Source of the DNA: WYEG01 sp049414625
Lineage (GTDB): Bacteria > Desulfobacterota > Thermodesulfobacteria > Thermodesulfobacteriales > Thermodesulfobacteriaceae
Direction: 5' to 3'
Assembly: GCA_049414625.1 (NCBI GenBank)
Contig: JBMSAU010000020.1
Location: 1-15,030 of the forward strand
DNA: 15,030 bases
Part shown: positions 1 through 8,039 of the stretch, piece after piece
How the letters are laid out: each line of letters begins with the position of its first letter
Numbering within the stretch: the stretch's first letter is position 1
Translations under genes and position numbers: made by a program
Notes under the pieces: generated by a model
What the model was told of the DNA's origin: nothing
The model's database searches: none
The model's input: only the letters and a program-made list of their open reading frames with translations

Positions 1-1
1 T

Positions 2-523
2 GAAAAATTTTTACTTACCTATACTTTTAAACGAGGAACCCTAAACGAGGACGACATCCACCTTCTTGAAGACTACGCGAAGCGCGCCCAAATCCCTTAC
101 GACATCCGTGGTGAATACATTCGCTTTCTGATGCAGCTTCTAGCCCCCTACAATACAGAATCTATATTTACTTACCTCGAAAAGCTCGAAGAGTATCAAT
201 TTGTTCCGTCGGTCTTTACTATCTCAGATGATTTAAAAAACTATTACGAAAATTCTCACTTTGCCTATGCCAAAGCAGCTTCATCTAAAAATGTGCATAA
301 AGGTAAAAACTTCTTTGCCATAGTTGAAAAGATCCCTGAGGGATCAAAGCTCACCCTCTATCTTCCGCAAGATTACTTGGGGCAGAAAATAACCATAAAA
401 GTAGAAAACAAAGTTATATTTGAAGGTCCATTAGAAACGATCAAGCTTGAATTTACAAACCTTCCTGAACTTCCGGATTACACTTTTTGGCTGGAGGCTA
501 TAGATGTTGAGGTTTCGGTTTGA
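2..523 (+). CDS. Unrecognised protein, 5'-truncated by window edge; candidate partner or substrate of the SAVED-Lon protease
   Basis: The reading frame is open from base 2, so the first in-frame ATG (131) is probably internal and the gene starts outside the window; 173 C-terminal residues are visible. I do not recognise the family. The first ~87 visible residues look helical and charged. A small-residue and polar stretch follows (AYAKAASSKNVHKGK, about bases 275-319). The last ~70 residues look beta-rich, with alternating strand patterns such as KLTLYLP and KITIKV. I see no catalytic motif, cysteine cluster or membrane segment. Its end overlaps the start of the SAVED-Lon gene by 20 bp, which implies translational coupling and matched dosage. 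In the characterised Sulfurihydrogenibium system, CalpL is encoded with CalpT, which it cleaves, and the sigma factor CalpS. By analogy this protein may be the cleaved partner, and the Ala/Ser linker is a plausible cut site. That is inference only. The first ~110 bases are noticeably richer in GC than what follows. Confidence 0.75.
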   Translation, partial: EKFLLTYTFKRGTLNEDDIHLLEDYAKRAQIPYDIRGEYIRFLMQLLAPYNTESIFTYLEKLEEYQFVPSVFTISDDLKNYYENSHFAYAKAASSKNVHKGKNFFAIVEKIPEGSKLTLYLPQDYLGQKITIKVENKVIFEGPLETIKLEFTNLPELPDYTFWLEAIDVEVSV

Positions 524-1976
524 AGAGTTTGATGAGAATCATATACTCACCTTCCTTGAGCAGGGTTTGCTTGATGAACATATTGAAGAGCTTTTAATGA
601 GATGGAATTTATTTTCTCCTAAAGTCCAGTTTACTCTAATCAATTATATTCGTGAAAGGTTGAAAGATAGTTTTAGCCCCCGGCTTTTAGTGAAGCATTT
701 AAAGATTAAACCTGTTGAAGATGCCGACCTGATTGTTAAAGGAAAAGGGAAGATTTTTGAAGTAATCGTCGTAGATAGAGACAAAGCGGATTTTGCTAAA
801 GGATTAGTAATACCTAATACTTCTAAAATCATAACAAACTTGCCTGAGCTTAAAAATTCCTTAACTATTGTTAAAAAGCTTTCAAATAAAAACTTTGCTG
901 TGTTCTTTGATACCTACATCTCTGGAAAGAGCTTTATGCTCCCTCTTGCCTGTGCGTTAAGCATTGAGAATATACCAGAGGATTTAAGATTTACAGGAGC
1001 CTTAAACACTAGAGGAGATATTTTAGAGGTTGACCATATAAAAGAAAAAATAGAGTTTGCCAAATCACAGGGCTTAAGGCTTATCACTCCTCTTCAGGTA
1101 AAACGATTTAACACCATTAAAGCTTATTTAGAAAAAGATAAATGGGACATACCCTTTTACATCACAAACGCAGGCTACGAGGAATTTCCAAACTTTTTAA
1201 GAGCCTTCATCGGAGAGAAAACTTTCGAAGACTTTGAGATCCTTAAAGGGCTTGAGTTGTTCTATGGCTTGCAAGAAGACACTTTTTATCAGTTAACCGG
1301 ACAATTAAAGACCGAGGAAGATTGGAAGAAAGTTTGTCAAGATTTTTATACTCGTTATTATAAAATTGTTACTACGCTCCCCGGAAATAAGATTTTTCAC
1401 ATAGGCATGAGAGGTGCTGTGGCTTTAAGCTTTGCTCTTGGCGTGCTCTATTCCCACTTCTATCCTTTCGTCTTTTACCACTATCAACCTAAGGAAGGGG
1501 AGACAAAATACCATACTATTCCTATATATGAACCAAGATACTTGAAAGAAAGAAAATCTCATTATAATCATATTAGTACGTTTTTTGAACATAATGGAGA
1601 AGATTTAGTGATTTTGCTTAACTTTGGGCATCACGAGGCGGTTGCGGATGTAAAAGCCTATGCCTTTTCCCATCTCAACAATCCTTCTTTTTTAGTCTTA
1701 GAAGCTAAAGAAAAAGGGAATATCCCAATTGAGAGCTTTTCTGAAGCTGCCAAAGAGTGTGCTAGCGCTATCCAAGATGTTCGGTCGCAATATTCAATGA
1801 AGACCTATCACTTTTTCTTTTCTTGCCCCATTCCAATTGCTTTTATGGTAGGTTTAGCCTTTGGTCATTATGTCGACGGCTGGATTTACAATTTTCAAAA
1901 AGAGGGCTCGTCCTATCAACCAGTTTTAGAATTTAGATTTTTAAGAAAAATTAGGGAAGGGGGTGTCAGAAATTAG
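504..1976 (+). CDS. calpL: CalpL-like SAVED-domain Lon protease, cyclic-oligoadenylate-activated
   Basis: This 490-residue protein combines a Lon-type peptidase with a SAVED sensor. The Lon part spans roughly residues 75-225. The catalytic serine is S143 in SGKSFMLP, corresponding to the Lon GPSAG motif. The lysine is K180 in DHIKEKIEFA, corresponding to the Lon GGLKEK motif, preceded by the typical FTGALNTRGDILEV strand. No AAA+ ATPase domain is present. Residues ~270-482 look like SAVED: GMRGAVALSFALG early, NFGHHEAV in the middle, and the hallmark YHFFFSCPIPIAFMVGLAFG near the end. SAVED domains bind cyclic nucleotides, and CalpL is activated by cA4 made by Cas10, then cleaves a partner protein. 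The ATG at 504 has a GGAGG site 6 nt upstream inside the preceding gene. The N-terminal ~70 residues are helical and unassigned. Location next to cas10 supports an ancillary type III effector role. No membrane segment is evident. The exact nucleotide ligand and substrate are unknown. Confidence 0.9.
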   Translation: MLRFRFEEFDENHILTFLEQGLLDEHIEELLMRWNLFSPKVQFTLINYIRERLKDSFSPRLLVKHLKIKPVEDADLIVKGKGKIFEVIVVDRDKADFAKGLVIPNTSKIITNLPELKNSLTIVKKLSNKNFAVFFDTYISGKSFMLPLACALSIENIPEDLRFTGALNTRGDILEVDHIKEKIEFAKSQGLRLITPLQVKRFNTIKAYLEKDKWDIPFYITNAGYEEFPNFLRAFIGEKTFEDFEILKGLELFYGLQEDTFYQLTGQLKTEEDWKKVCQDFYTRYYKIVTTLPGNKIFHIGMRGAVALSFALGVLYSHFYPFVFYHYQPKEGETKYHTIPIYEPRYLKERKSHYNHISTFFEHNGEDLVILLNFGHHEAVADVKAYAFSHLNNPSFLVLEAKEKGNIPIESFSEAAKECASAIQDVRSQYSMKTYHFFFSCPIPIAFMVGLAFGHYVDGWIYNFQKEGSSYQPVLEFRFLRKIREGGVRN

Positions 1977-2039
1977 GGGAGAAAACTATTTAAGATATAT
2001 TAAGAGAGGTAAAAATGAGACCTTAAGAGGATTAGACTC

Positions 2040-4640
2040 ATGGACGACATAATTTTGCAAAAGATTGTTTTATCAGCCCTGCTTCATGACATAGGAAAGG
2101 TCTATCAAAGAACAGGGCAACAACTACCAGAAGAGTATATAAGAGATAACTGCGACATTTATCAACCTTTTATTAATGGGCATTACACACATAAACATGT
2201 TCTTTATACTGCTAAATTTATCGAAGATTTTAAAGATTACATTCCAAGCTTCTTTCTACAAGAAGAAAAGGCTGAATATTCCTTGATAAATTTATGCGCA
2301 AAACATCATAAACCTGAAACACCTTGGGAATTGATAATTCATGAGGCTGATAGATTGAGTAGCGGATTTGAAAGAAGGAACTTAGATGAAGAAATTAAAT
2401 TTGAAAAAGGCGAAACTTCCGCTAATATCCCACTTTTAACTATCTTTGAGGATCTTAGTCTAAATGATACTTGGAAGAAAGATAAAATAGAAAATTATCG
2501 ATTTGCATACAAACTTGATGTATTATCGCCTGAAAGCATCTTTCCAGTTGAACGGACAAATGGACTTGCTACTCAAGAAAAATATTATGAAATATGGCTC
2601 AGTTTCATAGAATCGTTTAAAGAAATTTCAACTCTAAAAGAAAGGCCGGATATTTGGTTAGAAACATTGAATACATTGATGTTGAAATATTTCATATTTA
2701 TTCCTTCAGCAACAGTTGGATCTGGGACAACTTATTCATTTGTTAAGATTTTGAGCGATATTTCTCTCTACGATCATTCCTATTTTACAGCAAGCTTAGC
2801 TTCTACTTTGTATTTATATCACAAAAATACGGATAGTTTGACTGAACAATCTATAAAAAAGCTTGATGAAAGCAAATTTTTATTCATAGAAGGAAACTTC
2901 TACGGAATTCAAAAATTTATTTTCGCAAGTGGAGGTGAAACGAGGAAATGGGCTGCTAAAATCCTCCGTGGGCGCTCCTTTATGGTTTCAATGTATTCAG
3001 AGCTTGTGGCAGATTATATCATGAGACAATTAGGTTTACCTTTTGTAAATCTGTTATATTCAGCAGCTGGTAAATTTTTGATTATTGCTCCTAATTTAAG
3101 CAAGGTTAAAGAGAAACTTAGGGATATTGAAAACGAGATAAACGATTGGCTTTATCAATATTATTATGGTGAAACTTCCATTGGATTAACATATATCGAA
3201 GCTAAACCAAATGATTTCTTAAATGAAGAGGGATATAGCCAATTATTAAGAAGATTAGGTAAAAAGTCAGAGGAAAAAAAGTATCAAAAATTTGACCTTT
3301 TTCAATATGGCGGAGTTATAGAGGATTATTTATCGAAATTCTCTAAACTTGGAGTTTGTAAGTTATGTGGTAAAAGACCTGCAGAAATAAATGAAATATT
3401 TGAAAGAGAAAATGAAAAGGAAGAAATCCCTGTTTGTTATATTTGTAGAGATCAGAAGAGAATTGGTGAAGCATTAGTTAAAAATAAGTTTATTTTAATT
3501 TATGAAATAGAAAATAGAGAAACAAATACGGGATTTGTTAATACTGTCCCTATATTAAACAAATATTATGCTAAGTTTGAAGACAAAGGTTCAGTATGCA
3601 AAAAAGAATTAGTTAATAAAAATTTAGTTACAATATGGGATATAGCTTTACCTGCAAGTAGTGACGAAGGGAAAAGAGTTATTTTCGCAAAAAAGTTTAT
3701 AAATGCCTATGTTCCTTTAGTTGTAGACAATGAGAGCAAAATACCACTCAGCTTTGAAGAACTTGCCAACTTATCTTTAAAGAAAAAGAATGGAGAAACT
3801 ATTGGCATTGAGGCACTGGGCGTTATCAAAGCAGATGTGGATAATCTTGGAAGTATTTTTCTTAAAGGTTTACGCCCAAGCAAGAGAACTTTTACCAGAT
3901 ATTTAGCTCTTTCTCGGATGTTAAATCTATTTTTTGCGTCTTATTTACCCTATCTCTGTCAGACAAAATTTAAGAACATTTATAATGTCTTTTGTGGAGG
4001 AGATGATTTGTTCGTTGTTGGACCTTGGGAGGAAAGTTACAATTTTATTTTAAAAGTTAGACAAGATTTTGAAAAGTATGTTTGCTGCAACAAAGATATT
4101 ACTTTATCAGCTGGGTATTTACTTACTAAACCAAACATTCCAGTAATTGAACTTGCAGAGAGAACAGAATATCTTCTTTCTAAAGCAAAAAAGGCAGGAA
4201 GAAACAGATTATTTATTTTTAAAACTGACATTGTATGGGATAACATCCCCACATTAGAACAGTGGAAAACAAAGCTTATTTCTTTATGTAGCGAAGAAGA
4301 GGAAATTCTAAGTAAGGGTTTTTTATTTAAGTTGAACGAAATAATTGAAATGGTAGCTAAGGAAAAGAGATTAATAAGTGTAGCTATCAGTAGATCAATA
4401 AAAGGTATTCCTTTCAGTGAGTTAAAATGTCTTTTGTGGAGAAGTTTACTTTATTATTTCACGGTAAGAAATTTTGATAAAAAAAGAAGGTTAGATAAAG
4501 GAATTAGACAAAAGGAATTGGAAAATTTTTTGAGAGAAATTAAAGATGCTTTAGAAAATTATGGGGAAGCTTTTAGGCTCCCTCTTTGGCAAATCCTATA
4601 CTCTACAAGGAGGGTAAAAGATGATGCAAGGACAGATTAG
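2040..4640 (+). CDS. cas10: Cas10/Csm1, type III-A large subunit with HD nuclease and cyclic oligoadenylate synthetase motifs
   Basis: This 866-residue protein is the signalling and DNase subunit of the Csm complex. The N-terminal HD domain carries LLHDIGK (H16, D17), with further candidate ligands at H89-H90 and D103. A palm-like region follows from about residue 280. A zinc-binding four-cysteine cluster sits at C440, C443, C466 and C469. The second palm has ADVDNLG (D599-N602) and the catalytic GGDD at G653-D656. Both active sites therefore look intact, so single-strand DNase activity and ATP polymerisation to cyclic oligoadenylates are both expected on target RNA binding. The size is normal for Csm1. 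The ATG at 2040 has AAGAGG ending 9 nt upstream. The gene lies 63 bp after the CalpL-like gene and its 3' end overlaps csm2 by 20 bp. The following Csm2-5 genes define the subtype as III-A. Confidence 0.97.
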   Translation: MDDIILQKIVLSALLHDIGKVYQRTGQQLPEEYIRDNCDIYQPFINGHYTHKHVLYTAKFIEDFKDYIPSFFLQEEKAEYSLINLCAKHHKPETPWELIIHEADRLSSGFERRNLDEEIKFEKGETSANIPLLTIFEDLSLNDTWKKDKIENYRFAYKLDVLSPESIFPVERTNGLATQEKYYEIWLSFIESFKEISTLKERPDIWLETLNTLMLKYFIFIPSATVGSGTTYSFVKILSDISLYDHSYFTASLASTLYLYHKNTDSLTEQSIKKLDESKFLFIEGNFYGIQKFIFASGGETRKWAAKILRGRSFMVSMYSELVADYIMRQLGLPFVNLLYSAAGKFLIIAPNLSKVKEKLRDIENEINDWLYQYYYGETSIGLTYIEAKPNDFLNEEGYSQLLRRLGKKSEEKKYQKFDLFQYGGVIEDYLSKFSKLGVCKLCGKRPAEINEIFERENEKEEIPVCYICRDQKRIGEALVKNKFILIYEIENRETNTGFVNTVPILNKYYAKFEDKGSVCKKELVNKNLVTIWDIALPASSDEGKRVIFAKKFINAYVPLVVDNESKIPLSFEELANLSLKKKNGETIGIEALGVIKADVDNLGSIFLKGLRPSKRTFTRYLALSRMLNLFFASYLPYLCQTKFKNIYNVFCGGDDLFVVGPWEESYNFILKVRQDFEKYVCCNKDITLSAGYLLTKPNIPVIELAERTEYLLSKAKKAGRNRLFIFKTDIVWDNIPTLEQWKTKLISLCSEEEEILSKGFLFKLNEIIEMVAKEKRLISVAISRSIKGIPFSELKCLLWRSLLYYFTVRNFDKKRRLDKGIRQKELENFLREIKDALENYGEAFRLPLWQILYSTRRVKDDARTD

Positions 4641-5124
4641 GAATGATGGAAGGTTTCAACAAGGTACAGGTCAACGTTCAACTCAACTACAGAACAGAAC
4701 CTCAAACCTACCAGAAATAAAATTTTGGTTAGATAAAGAAAAAAGATTAGTAAATCCTGATTTATTTTCAGAAATTGCATACATTTATTCTGAAAAAATA
4801 AGCGGTTATCCTGAACCACGAAGACACAATAAGCAAGGTGTAAATAAACGATCGCAAATACGCAAGTTTTATGATGAAGTATTACTTTTTTACGATAATT
4901 TAAAGAATAAACCTAAAGAAAATTTCAATCAATTTTTACCTTATATAAAATTGATACGAGCTAAAGTATTTTATTCTTTAGGGAGAGGACATATTGATGA
5001 GGATTTTAAAGAGATGATAGAAAGATGTTTAAACCAAATTGAAGACTGGGAAGACTTTGAAGTTTTCAAGAACTTCTTTGAGGCTTTCATGGGGTATTAC
5101 CGTTTTCATAGACCAAGTGATTAA
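4621..5124 (+). CDS. csm2: Csm2, type III-A small subunit
   Basis: This small, mostly helical 167-residue subunit forms the inner filament of the Csm complex next to the crRNA-target duplex. The first ~30 residues are Gln/Arg/Asn-rich and probably disordered. The conserved Csm2 core follows: KRSQIRKFYDEVL around residues 76-88, PYIKLIRAKVFYSLGRG around 115-131, and a C-terminal helix ending in FEAFMGYYRFH. Family members are usually ~120-170 residues, so the length fits. AAGGAGGG (4607-4614) lies 6 nt before ATG 4621, inside the end of cas10, giving a 20-bp overlap and coupled translation. A second ATG at 4624 is an alternative start. Position between cas10 and csm3 is the standard type III-A order. 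Confidence 0.93.
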   Translation: MMQGQIRNDGRFQQGTGQRSTQLQNRTSNLPEIKFWLDKEKRLVNPDLFSEIAYIYSEKISGYPEPRRHNKQGVNKRSQIRKFYDEVLLFYDNLKNKPKENFNQFLPYIKLIRAKVFYSLGRGHIDEDFKEMIERCLNQIEDWEDFEVFKNFFEAFMGYYRFHRPSD

Positions 5125-5165
5125 AAAAGTATATAATAACTAATTAGAAGGAGGAGGGTGAAGAA

Positions 5166-5909
5166 ATGATAGCACTGAAACTTCAAAAGATTTACGAAAT
5201 TACAGGCAAGATCAAACTTTTGACTGGTTTACGCATTGGATCAGGTAATACAGAAATGCACATTGGAGGAGTTGATAATTTAGTTATAAAACATCCTTAT
5301 ACCAATGAACCATACATTCCTGGATCAAGTCTTAAAGGAAAAATTAGAAGTTTACTTGAGTACTATTTTGGCTTACCCGGATTTTCTTATGGAGTAGATC
5401 GTAGTAGCGGAGGAATAACTTCATATAAACTTTTGAAGGAAAATAATATCTCTGAGGATGTTAAAAATAACGCCAAAACCATTTTAAAACTTTTTGGTCT
5501 TTCTGGTAGTGGAAGCGAAGTTTTAGAAGAAATTGGTCCAACGAGGGTGGCGTTTTCTGATTGTTTCTTTACTGAAGAGTTTAGAGGTAAATTAGAAAGA
5601 GAAAGGTTACCCTTTACCGAAATAAAGGCAGAAAATCGTATCAACAGAATAACAGGAACTGCTGAACACCCTCGTTTTACAGAAAGAGTGCCAGCAGGAG
5701 CTGAATTTAATTTTCGAATTACTTTAAAAATCTATACTCCTGAAGATGAAGACCTACTTGATATCCTTCTCAAGGGTATGAAGCTTCTTGAGCTTGATTA
5801 TTTGGGAGGTTGTGGTTCAAGAGGTTATGGAAGAATAAAGTTTCATTTTGATGACGAAAAGATCAACCAAAAGTTTGAAAACCTTGTTCTTTTTAAAGAT
5901 AAAGTGTAG
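5166..5909 (+). CDS. csm3: Csm3, backbone RAMP subunit and target-RNA endoribonuclease
   Basis: This 247-residue RAMP (Cas7-group) protein polymerises along the crRNA and cuts target RNA at 6-nt intervals. Visible features are the first strand and G-rich loop ITGKIKLLTGLRIGSG and the loop GGVDN with D37, matching the catalytic Asp of Csm3. IPGSSLKGKIRSLLEYYFG (residues 51-69) and the C-terminal glycine-rich LGGCGSRGYGRIKF are also typical. Length is standard. A very strong AAGGAGGAGG site lies 8 nt before the ATG, consistent with the need for several Csm3 copies per complex. The 41-bp gap from csm2 is the largest in the csm2-csx1 run and contains a lone TATAAT at 5132-5137, but no convincing -35. 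Confidence 0.96.
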   Translation: MIALKLQKIYEITGKIKLLTGLRIGSGNTEMHIGGVDNLVIKHPYTNEPYIPGSSLKGKIRSLLEYYFGLPGFSYGVDRSSGGITSYKLLKENNISEDVKNNAKTILKLFGLSGSGSEVLEEIGPTRVAFSDCFFTEEFRGKLERERLPFTEIKAENRINRITGTAEHPRFTERVPAGAEFNFRITLKIYTPEDEDLLDILLKGMKLLELDYLGGCGSRGYGRIKFHFDDEKINQKFENLVLFKDKV

Positions 5910-5926
5910 AACAGAGGAGGATTAAA

Positions 5927-6901
5927 TTGAAAACCTATCAAATTGTCATAAAACCTCTAACCGGTTTCGGGACCCCGTTAAAAGGTGATACCTTATTCGG
6001 ACATATATGCTGGCAAATTTATTACGATAAAGATTTACTAGGTAAAGATTTAGAAACTTTACTTAATGATTATATAACAAATCCTTTTTGTATAGTTTCT
6101 TCAGCCTATCCATATATAGATAATAAAAACAATAAAGAAGAATCTCAAATCTACCTTAAAAAGCCATCGTTGCCTTTACACTTTTTATTTAGCTTACCTG
6201 AGGAAGAGTTGGTCCAAAAAAGAAAAGAATTAAAAGCAAAAGAATATTTTGTATACAAGCCACCATTACCCCCATTAAATCAAATAGAATACTTGTCATC
6301 AGATGATATAATCTTAGTAAAAGATGAGCAAGTTAGATGCACTATACACAGACTTTTAGGAACTACGAGTAGAGGAGGATTTGCTCCCTTTGTAGTTCCT
6401 AAGCTTTGGTATATAACTAAGCTTGTTCTTTTTATCGGAGTTAGAGAGGACATACCTATTGAAGGAATTATTGAAGCGTTAAAGCGGATAGGAAAATTTG
6501 GATATGGAAGGGATGCTACTGCAGGATGGGGCAAATTCGAGGTATTAAGCTATGAGGAAATTAACTTCTATGCTAACATTAGACAAACAGAAAATGCTTA
6601 CTACGCTCTATCACCTGTCGTTCCTGACAAAAGCGGTAATTATGCTGAAATTTTTTACGAACCTTTTATTCGGTTTGGTCGTCATGGAGATGTCTTAAGC
6701 GCATCTCCCAACCCCTTTAAATCTCCAGTCCTCATGGCTGATGAAGGAGCAATTTTAATCCCAAAAAGGTTTGAAAAAAGAATTTATGTAGGCAGGGCAA
6801 TTTTAGGGGTGTCTTCAATTATGGAAAAGGCAGTGCATCAAGGTTATTCTCTGGTTATACCAGTGGAGGTAAGTTATGATAAGATACAAAATAACCATTG
6901 A
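5927..6901 (+). CDS. csm4: Csm4, Cas5-group RAMP subunit at the crRNA 5'-tag end
   Basis: This 324-residue protein caps the complex by holding the 8-nt 5' tag of the crRNA and contacting Cas10. It starts with the typical Csm4 N terminus YQIVIKPLTGFGTPLKGDTLFGHICWQ. A central HRLLGTTSRGGFAPF lies at residues 141-155, and the RAMP glycine-rich loop FGYGRDATAGWGKFEV is at about 191-206. The start is TTG at 5927, supported by GAGGAGG (5914-5920) 6 nt upstream. No ATG gives as good a placement. It follows csm3 by 17 bp and overlaps csm5 by 26 bp. Length is close to the family norm. Confidence 0.94.
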   Translation: MKTYQIVIKPLTGFGTPLKGDTLFGHICWQIYYDKDLLGKDLETLLNDYITNPFCIVSSAYPYIDNKNNKEESQIYLKKPSLPLHFLFSLPEEELVQKRKELKAKEYFVYKPPLPPLNQIEYLSSDDIILVKDEQVRCTIHRLLGTTSRGGFAPFVVPKLWYITKLVLFIGVREDIPIEGIIEALKRIGKFGYGRDATAGWGKFEVLSYEEINFYANIRQTENAYYALSPVVPDKSGNYAEIFYEPFIRFGRHGDVLSASPNPFKSPVLMADEGAILIPKRFEKRIYVGRAILGVSSIMEKAVHQGYSLVIPVEVSYDKIQNNH

Positions 6902-8036
6902 AACTTTAAGCCCTATTCATATCGGATGCGATGAAGTTTTATCACCCGTTGAGTTTGTAATAGATAGCGAAGAGAGAAAACTAATTAAATTTTCACTTTT
7001 TGACCTATTAGGAGCTCTTTCTTTAGAAGAAAAGAATGAACTTGATAGAATTTCGAATAAAAAGGACCCCTCAGCATTGGTTGATCTATATAAATTCTAT
7101 GCTTATCGCTTAAAAGATAAGATAAAAAAGCTTACTAATATAAAAAAATACGAAATACCTTATGAGCTTGCAAAAAGATATGATGAGGTCTTGAGATTAA
7201 CTTCAGATGAGATACTTCAAAATTTTAACAACTTTGAAATTCCAAGGACCTACTTTAATCCCTTAACCGAACAACCTATTATCCCAGGAAGCTCTCTCAA
7301 GGGGGCTTTGAGAACAGGATATTTAGAGTTTTTGTTAAAGAAAAACGAAAACAACCCTTCAATAAGAGAAATTATTGAAAGAGTTAATAATATTAATCTG
7401 CAAACGAGAAGGAGAGAAATAAATGAAATAATAGAAACTTTAGAAAAAGAATTACTAAATTATTCTCGTCCTTCGGAGGACCCTTTTGGCGCTTTAAAGA
7501 TTTCTGATTTAAACCCTATTTTCCCTATTGAAACTAAAATATTATACCAAGTAAATGTAAGCAAACAAAAAGGAGAGACAAGGGGCAGACTTACCTTGCC
7601 TATAGAAGTTATACCGCCTGGGGCAAAGTTTGAAGGTATTTTAGAAATAAAAGCAGAAACAGAAAATTTGAAACGAAATCCAGTGAAGATTGAAATGTCT
7701 AATTTGATAGAAGGAGTATGGGGACACTTCAGGGAGATACTTAAAAATGAATACGATTTGGCTAAAAACATTGGTTTTAAGATTTTCGGTCTACACGAGT
7801 CTCATAAGATGGATATTAAAGAAAGAAAGGTTATTCTCATCAAGCTTGGAAAACATTCCGGTGCAGAAGCTATGACTATAGATAAAATAAGAAAAATCTT
7901 AATAAGAAGAGAGGGAAATAGAACTGAATATCAAGCTTCTCCGACTACAATTTGGCTTGCCAGTGAGCAAAAGAAAAATATTTCTCAAGCCATGCCATTT
8001 GGTTGGGCGCTCTTAAGGTTTGAAAAAATCATGTGA
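6876..8036 (+). CDS. csm5: Csm5, RAMP subunit at the crRNA 3' end
   Basis: This 386-residue Csm5 caps the 3' end of the Csm filament and helps crRNA maturation. It opens with the classic Csm5 N terminus ITIETLSPIHIGCDEVLSP. It has an insert of about 100 helical residues, then IPGSSLKGALRTGYLEFLL at 136-154, the same RAMP motif seen in Csm3. The C-terminal half carries strand patterns and ends in FGWALLRFE. GGAGG (6865-6869) lies 6 nt before the ATG inside the csm4 end, so translation is coupled by a 26-bp overlap. The stop is 3 nt from the cas6 start. Confidence 0.92.
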   Translation: MIRYKITIETLSPIHIGCDEVLSPVEFVIDSEERKLIKFSLFDLLGALSLEEKNELDRISNKKDPSALVDLYKFYAYRLKDKIKKLTNIKKYEIPYELAKRYDEVLRLTSDEILQNFNNFEIPRTYFNPLTEQPIIPGSSLKGALRTGYLEFLLKKNENNPSIREIIERVNNINLQTRRREINEIIETLEKELLNYSRPSEDPFGALKISDLNPIFPIETKILYQVNVSKQKGETRGRLTLPIEVIPPGAKFEGILEIKAETENLKRNPVKIEMSNLIEGVWGHFREILKNEYDLAKNIGFKIFGLHESHKMDIKERKVILIKLGKHSGAEAMTIDKIRKILIRREGNRTEYQASPTTIWLASEQKKNISQAMPFGWALLRFEKIM

Positions 8037-8039
8037 AGT

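Noticed and set aside
2015..2026. Four-codon mini-ORF (ATG AGA CCT TAA) with AGAGAGG upstream, just before cas10
   Set aside because: It could couple translation to cas10, but it is too short to support and such sites arise easily in AT-rich gaps.
5132..5137. TATAAT between csm2 and csm3 as an internal promoter
   Set aside because: No -35 element at 16-18 bp (only ATAGAC-like bases) and no extended -10; AT-rich gaps produce such hexamers by chance.
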